Shown here piece after piece: positions 26,103 to 32,533 of a DNA stretch of 32,533 nt. Position 1 is the stretch's first letter, and every line of letters begins with the position of its first letter. The position numbers and the translations under genes were made by a program. Source of the stretch: Alphaproteobacteria bacterium (GTDB taxonomy: Bacteria > Pseudomonadota > Alphaproteobacteria > Caulobacterales > Caulobacteraceae); the NCBI GenBank assembly GCA_018895795.1, contig JAHINZ010000054.1, forward strand, positions 1 through 32,533, read 5' to 3'. The notes beneath the pieces were generated by a model. The model was not told the DNA's origin. It did no database searches and saw only the letters and a program-made list of their open reading frames with translations.

Positions 26103-27608
26103 TCAGGCATCGGTCATCCCAACTTGGGCCAGCGCCTGTTCATGACTCGGCAGCCCCTCCGCGGTCTGACGAAAGATCGCCTGCATGCGCTCCAAGGTCG
26201 CGCGCATTCGGTCCAGCGGCATCCGGTCGGCCAACGGATCATGGCGGACCGGCAGCACCCCGTGGCCGATGAAGGCGGCGACCCAGCTGGGTTCGAGGAA
26301 GGTCTCCTCGTCATACATCACCACCCGGCCGCGGCTTTCGAACTGGGCGATCTTGTAGGCCAGAGCCTCGGGCGTGGGGGCGTCGCGGCCCAGGTCCCAG
26401 ATCGCCCCGTCGCGCCGGCCGGATCGGCGATAGTGCAGGATGGCCATGTCGCGCATCCGCTCGATCATCGCCGCGCCGAGGCGGTTATATTCCTGCGCCG
26501 CCGCGGGCCCGTCGCCGGGACGCGGGAACAGGGCTATCAGCCGGGTGACGCCGCTCTGGATCAGGTGCAGGTCGGTGGCGTCCAGCGTCTCGATCCCGCC
26601 GGCCGCCCCGCCGATGGCCACACAGTTGCCGACCCTGGCCCGGGCCCGCCGGCCGTTGGTCAGGGTCCGGAATTCCGGCTCCGAACGGCCGTCCTCCGCC
26701 AGGCCGCGGCTCAGCGCCTCCAGCGCCGCCGCGTCGTCGGTCAGGTCGGCGCGATAGACCAGGCCGCTGTCCAGGGCGCCTTGCAGCGGGATGCGCCAGA
26801 GCCAGCCCTCGGCGACCGCCTCGATGTCGGTCAGGGGCGCGGCGACGTCCGGGGCCGGGGCGGTCAGCCGCACCGCGCGGTCGCCCGGCAGCAGGCTGGA
26901 CCAGTCCTCGAACGGCTCGTCCAGGGCCTGGCCGATCAGCCGGGCGGCGGGGCCGGTGGCGTCGACATAGAGCTCGGCCTCGACCCGCTCGCCGTCGGCC
27001 AGCGCCACGGCCGCGATGTCGCCGGTCACGCCGTCGCGGATCACCTGCGCCACCGCGCCGCGTTGCGCCTCGACGCCGTGGCTCAGGGCCAGGTCGCGCA
27101 ACACGCCGGCATAGAGCCCGGCGTCCAGGTGAAGGCCATAGGTCAGGGTCGACAGGGGCGAGCGCGGATCGGGGCTGGGCGGCGCGAACCGGCCCAGGTC
27201 GGCGGCGACGGCCGCCAGGTTGAAGACGTCCAGCGGGGCGCTGTCGCCGGCCTGACGCAGGCGGGCCCAGTAGTGGTGGAATTCCACCCCCTCGAGCCGG
27301 GCTCCGATCTCGCCGAAGGCCTCGCAATGGCGCGCGCCGGGCGTCCAGTTCAGGAACCGAGAGCCCAGCTTGTAGGTCGCCCGCGTGGCGGTCATCAGCG
27401 CCGCCTCGTCCAGGCCCAGCAGGGCGTGGAACGAGCGCAGGGCGGGCAGGGTGGAGCGCGCGCCGCTGGCCTCGGGCCCGGTCTCGACCACCCGGATCGC
27501 GGCCCGGCCGCCGGTGGCCCGGGCCAGGGCGGCGGCGGTCATCCAGGCGTCGATCCCGCCGCCGATGATCGCCACCCGGCCCAGCGGGAGGGGGCGTCCG
27601 GACCTCAT
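26103..27608 (-). CDS. Divergent tryptophan-halogenase-like protein with altered FAD and halide sites (paralogue C)
   Basis: 501 residues from ATG 27608, overlapping the stop of paralogue D as ATGA (an upstream in-frame start at 27629 lies inside D). The overall family pattern and length are kept, including Lys80 (RATYKLG), EGWLWRIPLQ (from 267) and the SGVTRLIALFPRPGD region. Key motifs have changed: GGGTAGW is GGGIDAW (16-22), VGVGEATIP is SGARSTLP (48-55), FIDCSGFRG is YVDATGPAA, and the halide-site Glu-Ser-Thr is Asp343-Ala344-Thr345. It therefore probably does not halogenate in the standard way. The frame is intact and coupled, so it is more likely a neofunctionalised or accessory subunit than a pseudogene. 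Confidence 0.83.
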   Translation of the reverse strand: MRSGRPLPLGRVAIIGGGIDAWMTAAALARATGGRAAIRVVETGPEASGARSTLPALRSFHALLGLDEAALMTATRATYKLGSRFLNWTPGARHCEAFGEIGARLEGVEFHHYWARLRQAGDSAPLDVFNLAAVAADLGRFAPPSPDPRSPLSTLTYGLHLDAGLYAGVLRDLALSHGVEAQRGAVAQVIRDGVTGDIAAVALADGERVEAELYVDATGPAARLIGQALDEPFEDWSSLLPGDRAVRLTAPAPDVAAPLTDIEAVAEGWLWRIPLQGALDSGLVYRADLTDDAAALEALSRGLAEDGRSEPEFRTLTNGRRARARVGNCVAIGGAAGGIETLDATDLHLIQSGVTRLIALFPRPGDGPAAAQEYNRLGAAMIERMRDMAILHYRRSGRRDGAIWDLGRDAPTPEALAYKIAQFESRGRVVMYDEETFLEPSWVAAFIGHGVLPVRHDPLADRMPLDRMRATLERMQAIFRQTAEGLPSHEQALAQVGMTDA

Positions 27609-29119
27609 GCCACCGCCCGTGCGTCGCAATGGGCGCGGATGAAGGCCTGGTGGTCCGGCATCGACTCGGCCGTGCGCCGCACCGCCGTCTTCAGCTCGGA
27701 CAAGGCCCGGGCCGCTCGGACCGGATCGATGGCGTCGGTCATCGGGTCCAGACCTTGCGGCAGGATGTTCTGGCCCAGATAGACCGCCAGCCAGGAGGGC
27801 TCCAGAAAGAAGCCGTCGCGATATTTGACGATCATCCCCCGGTCGCGGAACAGGTCCATCTTGTAGGCCAGGCTGTCAGGGATCGGGGCCGCCCGCCGGT
27901 CGATCCAGAACGGCGAGTCGTCGCGCTGGGTGGCGTGGTAGTGCAGCACCAGAAAGTCGCGGATCCGCTCGAACTCCAGGTCCATGACCCGGTTATATTC
28001 GTCCTGGTCGGCCTGGGCGCAATCGCGCTGCGGGAACAGTTCCAGCAGGGTGGTGACGGCCAGCTGGATCAGGTGGATGCTGGTCGACTCCAGCGGTTCC
28101 AGGAAGCCGCTCGACAGGCCGATGGCCACGCAGTTGCGGTTCCATTGCTTCTTGCGGCGGCCGGTGACGAACCGCAGGAAGCGCGGATCGGCCTGGGCCT
28201 TGCCGTCCAGCTTCGAGACCAGCACCCGGGCCGCGTCGTCGTCGCTGATATAGTCGCTGCAATAGACATAGCCGTTGCCGACCCGGTGCTGCAGCGGGAT
28301 GCGCCAGCGCCAGCCTGCCGCATCGGCGGTGGCGCGGGTATAGGGCGTGGGCGGCTCGACCGCGTCGCAGGGCACGGCGGCGGCACGGTCGCAGGGCAGC
28401 CAGCGGCTCCAGTCCTCATAGCCGGTGTGCAGCGCCTGTTCGATCAGCAGGCCGCGAAAGCCCGAACAGTCAATGAAGAGGTCGCCCTCGATCCTCTGGC
28501 CGCTTTCCAGGGTCACGGCCTCGATGAAGCCGTCCTCGCCGCGCAGGCTGACGTCGACGATCTTGCCCTCCGTGCGCCGCACGCCGCGCGCCTGCGCATA
28601 GGCCCGCAGGTACAGGGCGTAGAGGCCGGCGTCGAACTGGTAGGCGTATGAAAAGGTCGATCCCAGCGACCGTGGGTCGGGCGAGGGCGGCGCGAACCGG
28701 TTCAGGCGCGCCGCCACGATCGGCAGGCTGTAGGCCTCGATCGGATCGGCTTCGCCGCGCGCGTTCGCCCGCAGCCAGTGCTGGTGGAAGTCGACCCCGC
28801 CGATCGGCTGACCGAAGGCCCCGAACGGGTGGATATAGCTCTCGCCCTGGCGGCCCCAGTCGCGGAACTCGATGCCCAGCTTGAAGGTCGCCTGGGTCTT
28901 GCGCATGAAGTCGGCCTCGTCGAGGCCCAGCTTGGCGTTGAAGCCGCGGATATGGGGCACGGTGGCCTCGCCGACCCCGACCGTGCCGATCTCGGCCGAC
29001 TCGATCAGGTCTATGGTCAGGCGAGAGTCGGCCAGCACGGCGCTGAGGCCGGCGGCGGCCATCCAGCCGGCGGTTCCCCCGCCGACGATCACGATCTTCC
29101 GGATCGCGCCGTTCCCCAT
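27605..29119 (-). CDS. Flavin-dependent tryptophan-halogenase-like protein (paralogue D)
   Basis: 504 residues. The first gene of the cluster. Candidate starts are GTG 29134, ATG 29122 and ATG 29119; the GGAGGAG ribosome site directly before the two ATGs favours 29119 (or 29122). All motifs are canonical: GGGTAGW (13-19), VGVGEATVP, Lys80 (QATFKLG), FIDCSGFRGLLIEQ, GWRWRIPLQHR (from 269), and FLEPLESTSIH with Glu344, Ser345 and Thr346. Divergent from TonB-dependent receptor 2 across a 389-base region rich in palindromes, suggesting joint control with uptake of a specific substrate. Confidence 0.9.
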   Translation of the reverse strand: MGNGAIRKIVIVGGGTAGWMAAAGLSAVLADSRLTIDLIESAEIGTVGVGEATVPHIRGFNAKLGLDEADFMRKTQATFKLGIEFRDWGRQGESYIHPFGAFGQPIGGVDFHQHWLRANARGEADPIEAYSLPIVAARLNRFAPPSPDPRSLGSTFSYAYQFDAGLYALYLRAYAQARGVRRTEGKIVDVSLRGEDGFIEAVTLESGQRIEGDLFIDCSGFRGLLIEQALHTGYEDWSRWLPCDRAAAVPCDAVEPPTPYTRATADAAGWRWRIPLQHRVGNGYVYCSDYISDDDAARVLVSKLDGKAQADPRFLRFVTGRRKKQWNRNCVAIGLSSGFLEPLESTSIHLIQLAVTTLLELFPQRDCAQADQDEYNRVMDLEFERIRDFLVLHYHATQRDDSPFWIDRRAAPIPDSLAYKMDLFRDRGMIVKYRDGFFLEPSWLAVYLGQNILPQGLDPMTDAIDPVRAARALSELKTAVRRTAESMPDHQAFIRAHCDARAVA

Positions 29120-29206
29120 CATCTCCTCCGCCACGACGTTTCCCTTTTGTCTTCTCTCTGTCGAACGTCCGTTTCTCGAGGAACGGCCTTAGCGACAAAC
29201 TGCAAA

Positions 29207-29222
29207 TTGACAACGCTGTCTT
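29207..29222. promoter_or_regulatory. Possible LacI-type operator upstream of the halogenase cluster
   Basis: TTGACAACGCTGTCTT: GACA and TGTC half-sites around a central CG, resembling LacI-family operators of sugar genes, with two central mismatches. It lies about 90 bases upstream of paralogue D, a promoter-proximal position. Confidence 0.35.
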
Positions 29223-29267
29223 ACGTCGTCATCTCTATGTCATACAGGCGGCAAGCGCCGGTTCAGG

Positions 29268-29278
29268 TGGTCGGACCA
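29268..29278. promoter_or_regulatory. Candidate GntR (FadR-type) operator between halogenase cluster and TonB-dependent receptor 2
   Basis: TGGTCGGACCA, a perfect 5-1-5 palindrome identical over 11 bases to the site upstream of receptor 1 (17369-17379) and sharing its core with the manD/GH67 site (12654-12664). It sits 150 bases upstream of paralogue D and 230 bases upstream of receptor 2. Confidence 0.6.
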
Positions 29279-29422
29279 TCGGGGAGATCGTCGGGGCCGG
29301 GGGGCCTGAAGCGGGTGTGTCGCACAGACGGCATGCGCTCCGTTGCTCCCTATCCCGCGCCGCTCTCCTCGCATGGCTACGTGAAGCGGGCCCTCGTGGC
29401 AACGCTTGACAACAGGGTTGCA

Positions 29423-29437
29423 GTCAGATGATCTGAC
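29423..29437. promoter_or_regulatory. Palindromic operator candidate upstream of TonB-dependent receptor 2
   Basis: GTCAGAT-G-ATCTGAC, a perfect 7-1-7 palindrome 72 bases upstream of the receptor ATG. A TTGACA hexamer at 29406-29411 could be the -35 box it overlaps downstream. Symmetry is typical of GntR-family sites but spacing differs from the GGTCnGACC sites, so a different regulator is possible. Confidence 0.5.
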
Positions 29438-29443
29438 CAACAA

Positions 29444-29463
29444 TGGTCACGGTAACATGACCA
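29444..29463. promoter_or_regulatory. Inverted repeat TGGTCA-N8-TGACCA upstream of TonB-dependent receptor 2
   Basis: Perfect 6-base arms at 29444-29449 and 29458-29463 separated by eight bases. It adjoins two other palindromes in the same promoter, together forming a dense regulatory cluster. No assignment to a regulator family is secure. Confidence 0.4.
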
Positions 29464-29466
29464 ATG

Positions 29467-29485
29467 GTAGCGCTAACGTCGCTAC
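29467..29485. promoter_or_regulatory. LacI-type operator candidate immediately before TonB-dependent receptor 2
   Basis: GGTAGCGCTAAC contains the 8-base palindrome TAGCGCTA (29468-29475), the kind of core found in LacI-family sugar repressor sites of Caulobacter relatives. GTAGCG recurs inverted as CGCTAC at 29480-29485. The receptor ribosome site (AGGGGAGG) follows, so a repressor here would block transcription. Confidence 0.45.
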
Positions 29486-29508
29486 GCACAAAAGGGGAGG
29501 TTAAACAC

Positions 29509-32500
29509 ATGGGCTCTGTCCAGAGGTCGTTCGCGCAGCGCGGACGCAATTCATTCATGTCCGGACTGACATGCGGCGTTTCGGCCGTGGCGCTGAGCGC
29601 CGCGCTGTTCGCCGTTCCGACATTCGCCCAGGCCCAAACCAAGGCCAAGACCGATGACTCGGCCGTCGTCGACGAGGTCGTGGTCACCAGCATCCGCCAG
29701 AGCCTGAAGAGTTCCCAGGCCCTGAAGCAGTCGTCGGACATCATCGGCGACTCCATCACCGCCGAAGACATCGGCGCCTTGCCCGACCGGTCGGTGACCG
29801 AGGCCCTGTCGCGCGTGCCCGGCGTGTCGATCAACCGCTTCGCCGCGGGCGTCGACCCCGACCACTTCTCGACCGAAGGCAGCGGCGTCGTCGTGCGCGG
29901 CTTGAACTTCGTGCGCTCCGAGCTGAACGGCCGCGACAGCTTCACGGCCAATAACGGCCGCGGCCTCAGCTTCGCCGACGTGCCGTCGGAACTGCTGGGC
30001 GGCGTCGACGTGTTCAAGAGCCCCTCGGCCGATCTGATCGAAGGCGGCATTTCGGGCACGGTCAATCTGCGCACCCGCCTGCCGTTCGACAGCAGCAAGC
30101 GCATCCTGTCGCTGTCGGCCGAAGCCAGCTATGGCGACATGGTCAAGACCTGGAAGCCGACCTATTCGTTCCTCTACAGCGACCGCTTCGACACCAGCAT
30201 CGGTGAATTCGGCGTCCTGGCCAGCCTGGTCGACTCCAAGCTGGAAACCCGCAGCGACGCCATCCAGGTGTCCAACTTCGGTTGCCGCACCAATCTGGGC
30301 ACCGCCACCGCCGATTGCGGCAATGGCACGAAGGGCGTGTGGTTCCCGCGCGGCGCGGCGTTCCGCTCCACCAACACCGACCGCGAGCGCAAGGGCCAGG
30401 CGGCGGCCCTGCAATGGAAGAGCAATGACGGCACGATGCTGGCCGCCTTCCAGTATCTGCGCTCGGACTCGACCAGCAACACCACCGAACATGCGATGGA
30501 AATCGCCACAGACAACGTCGCCAGCAACGGCGACTCGCGTCCGGTGGCCGGCACCAGCTTCACGTTCGACAACAGCGGCGTGTTCACCGACGGCGTGATC
30601 ACCGGCACGACCGGCTGGCGCTCCGACCAGAACGGCGCCGATCCGCGCACGCCGATCGATGGCCTGCAGTCCAACAACATCCGTCGCGACGAACAGAACT
30701 CCAACGTCACGTCCGACTACGGCTTCAACTTCAAATGGACGCCGAACGACCAGTGGGGCTTCCAGTTCGACGCCCAGCATGTCGACTCCAAGGTCGATGT
30801 TCTGAGCATGGGTATCTGGGCCTCCACCTTCCAGAACGCGGCGATCACGCTGCACGGCGATGATCTGCCGACCGTGCTGTTCTCGGCGCCCTCGAACGGC
30901 CAGACCCAGTCCAACTGCCTGCCCTACAACAACAATTGCCCGTCCTACGACCGGGGCATGCACAATAATCTGAGCGACCCGTACAACACCTTCTGGCGCT
31001 CGGCGATGGACCACATCGAGCAGTCCGAAGGCACCGAGGACGCGGTCAAGTTCGACGTCGAATACAAGTTCGCCGGCGACACCTGGTTCGACTCCGTCAA
31101 GGCCGGCGTGCGCTGGGCCGAGCGCGATCAGACCACCCGGTTCTCGACCTATAACTGGGGTGTCTTGAGCGAAATCTGGGGCGAAGGCGGCCCCGTCTGG
31201 CTCACCGACAAGATCGATGGCGTGCCGAGCGCCGGCGGGTCGGGCCTGCCCGGCACGACGGGCGTCGACAGCACCGGCCGCGCCCAGCTGGACGGCTTCG
31301 CCAATTTCATGCGCGGCCAGACCCCTCTGCCGACGGGCACGGAGTCGCGCCTGTTCTACGGCGCCAACACCGCTGAAAACTACAAGGCGGCGTCGGACTT
31401 CGCCCTGTCGGTCGGCGACGAATGGCGGGCGCGCAACGGCGCCAATGGCTGCCCGCAGAACTGGGTGCCTCTGGCTCAACGCTGTAATGTCATCGCCGGC
31501 TCGCCCTTCCTGCCGCAGGAAATCAACCCGGTTAACGAGGTCAACAAGGCCGTCTATCTGGTGTCGCGCTTCAAGGGCGACGTCGGCGCGGCCCGCGTCA
31601 GCGGCAATATCGGCGTGCGCTATACGGCCACCCGCCGTCAGGCCGATGGCTTCCAGGCCTTCCCGAACACCAACTTCGCCACCGACGCCTCGTGCGCCGT
31701 CGTGCCCGCGGGCCAGACCGCGACGCCGTTCTGTCTGTTGACCCCCGCTGTTCGGGCCGCGGCCCGTCTGTGGGCCAATGGCGCGGTGACGCCGGTCACG
31801 GCCAATGCCGACTTCAACTACTGGCTGCCCAGTTTCAACCTGAAGGTCGTCATGCCCGGCGGCCTGCAATATCGCCTGGGCGCGTCCAAGACGGTCACGC
31901 CGCCGGATATCGGCCTGACGCGCAACTATTATAACCTGTCCCTGAACACCAACGCCGACGGCATCAGCAACGGCCGGCCCAGCGGCAATGTGACGGTGGG
32001 CAATCCGTACCTGAAGCCCACCCAGTCGACCAATCTCGACGCCTCGGTGGAGTGGTATTTCGCCCCGGTCGGCTCGCTGACCTTCGCGGCCTTCTACAAG
32101 GAGCTGACCGACGTCGCGACCAACACCACGGTGCGCAAGCCGTTCACCAACAACGGCGCCACGTTTGATGTGATCACGACCCAGCCGGGCAATTCCGACC
32201 AGAAGGCCAAGGTCAAGGGCTTCGAAATCGGCTACCAGCAGTTCTATGACTTCCTGCCCAAGCCGCTGGACGGCTTCGGCATCAACGCCAACTACAGCTA
32301 CATCGAGAGCAGCGGCGTGCCGCAAAGCACGCTGTCGGCGACCGACCCGGACGTGGCCGCCGGCCGCGTCACGACGGTCGACACCAGCAAGCTGCCGCTG
32401 CAGGGCCTGTCCAAGCACAACGCCAACTTCGCGGCCATCTATGAGAAGGGCCCGATCTCGGCCCGTCTGGCCTATAACTGGCGTTCGGACTTCCTGCTGA

Positions 32501-32533
32501 CGGTCCGCGACGTGATCGTGCCCTATGCGCCGA
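29509..32533 (+). CDS. TonB-dependent outer membrane receptor 2 (3' end beyond window)
   Basis: Starts at ATG 29509 after an AGGGGAGG ribosome site and stays open to the window edge, about 1008 residues with the final barrel strands missing. Signal peptide to about residue 42 (ALFAVPTFAQAQ), TonB-box-like segment SAVVDEVVVTS, plug domain (about 55-200: IGALPDRSVTEALSRVPGVS, VVVRGLNFVRSELNG, GGISGTVNLRTRLPFD), then beta-barrel strands with long cysteine-containing loops (for example NCLPYNNNCPSYD and GCPQNW...RCN). Motifs match the Xanthomonas/Caulobacter receptor group. It is divergent from the four halogenase-like genes, an arrangement seen repeatedly for this enzyme family, and its promoter holds several sugar-regulator-like palindromes. 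Substrate unknown; a glycan or an aromatic-decorated oligosaccharide is plausible. Confidence 0.93.
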   Translation, partial: MGSVQRSFAQRGRNSFMSGLTCGVSAVALSAALFAVPTFAQAQTKAKTDDSAVVDEVVVTSIRQSLKSSQALKQSSDIIGDSITAEDIGALPDRSVTEALSRVPGVSINRFAAGVDPDHFSTEGSGVVVRGLNFVRSELNGRDSFTANNGRGLSFADVPSELLGGVDVFKSPSADLIEGGISGTVNLRTRLPFDSSKRILSLSAEASYGDMVKTWKPTYSFLYSDRFDTSIGEFGVLASLVDSKLETRSDAIQVSNFGCRTNLGTATADCGNGTKGVWFPRGAAFRSTNTDRERKGQAAALQWKSNDGTMLAAFQYLRSDSTSNTTEHAMEIATDNVASNGDSRPVAGTSFTFDNSGVFTDGVITGTTGWRSDQNGADPRTPIDGLQSNNIRRDEQNSNVTSDYGFNFKWTPNDQWGFQFDAQHVDSKVDVLSMGIWASTFQNAAITLHGDDLPTVLFSAPSNGQTQSNCLPYNNNCPSYDRGMHNNLSDPYNTFWRSAMDHIEQSEGTEDAVKFDVEYKFAGDTWFDSVKAGVRWAERDQTTRFSTYNWGVLSEIWGEGGPVWLTDKIDGVPSAGGSGLPGTTGVDSTGRAQLDGFANFMRGQTPLPTGTESRLFYGANTAENYKAASDFALSVGDEWRARNGANGCPQNWVPLAQRCNVIAGSPFLPQEINPVNEVNKAVYLVSRFKGDVGAARVSGNIGVRYTATRRQADGFQAFPNTNFATDASCAVVPAGQTATPFCLLTPAVRAAARLWANGAVTPVTANADFNYWLPSFNLKVVMPGGLQYRLGASKTVTPPDIGLTRNYYNLSLNTNADGISNGRPSGNVTVGNPYLKPTQSTNLDASVEWYFAPVGSLTFAAFYKELTDVATNTTVRKPFTNNGATFDVITTQPGNSDQKAKVKGFEIGYQQFYDFLPKPLDGFGINANYSYIESSGVPQSTLSATDPDVAAGRVTTVDTSKLPLQGLSKHNANFAAIYEKGPISARLAYNWRSDFLLTVRDVIVPYAP

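Noticed and set aside
26103..27608. Paralogue C as a pseudogene
   Set aside because: The frame is full length, codon use matches its neighbours and the start overlaps the previous stop; only specific motifs are altered.
5784..29119. A tryptophan-halogenation pathway combining kynB/kynU with the four tryptophan-halogenase-like genes
   Set aside because: The groups are 14 kb apart, in different operons, without shared operator motifs. The halogenase context is glycan uptake, and the name 'tryptophan halogenase' is a family label, not evidence of substrate.
1..32533. CRISPR array, tRNA, rRNA, transposase or phage genes
   Set aside because: No regularly spaced direct repeats, cloverleaf genes or recognisable transposase/integrase frames were seen on either strand.

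Overview
The window looks like a chromosomal segment of a Caulobacter-type alphaproteobacterium (Caulobacteraceae). Coding DNA is very GC-rich with G/C at third codon positions. The outer-membrane receptors have the long Xanthomonas/Caulobacter TonB-dependent architecture, and intergenic gaps carry several families of palindromic repeat typical of such genomes. This placement is inference from style and gene content; no rRNA or tRNA is present to confirm it.

The core is a glucuronoxylan utilisation locus. From the left: the end of a GH3 glycosidase (2-652), an SGNH acetylesterase of the sialate/acetylxylan type (820-2748) and a GH115 alpha-glucuronidase (2745-5777), all on the plus strand. 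A kynurenine-pathway operon on the minus strand follows (kynB, kynU, amino acid permease, 9051 down to 5784) and looks functionally unrelated. Then come a secreted esterase (10150-9101), a FadR-type GntR regulator (11200-10451), a D-mannonate dehydratase (12534-11323) and, divergently, a GH67 alpha-glucuronidase (12884-15019). GH115 and GH67 release (methyl)glucuronic acid from xylan and xylo-oligosaccharides, the esterases remove acyl groups, and ManD processes the downstream glucuronate product D-mannonate.

An AT-rich intergenic island (about 15186-15600) precedes a soluble PAS chemoreceptor (15621-17186). A TonB-dependent receptor (17519-20434) ends in a clear hairpin terminator, convergent with a GAF-PAS hybrid histidine kinase (22736-20610).

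The right side holds four consecutive flavin-dependent 'tryptophan halogenase'-like genes on the minus strand (29119 down to 22885), divergent from a second TonB-dependent receptor that runs off the window (29509-32533). One paralogue (27608-26103) has lost most FAD-site and chloride-site motifs but keeps an intact reading frame and translational coupling.

The most interesting thread is regulatory. A short FadR/UxuR-like palindrome, (T/A)GGTCnGACCA, occurs in the manD/GH67 divergent region, upstream of the first receptor, and between the halogenases and the second receptor. This suggests that the halogenase-like enzymes and both receptors belong to the same glucuronate/xylan regulon as the hydrolases.
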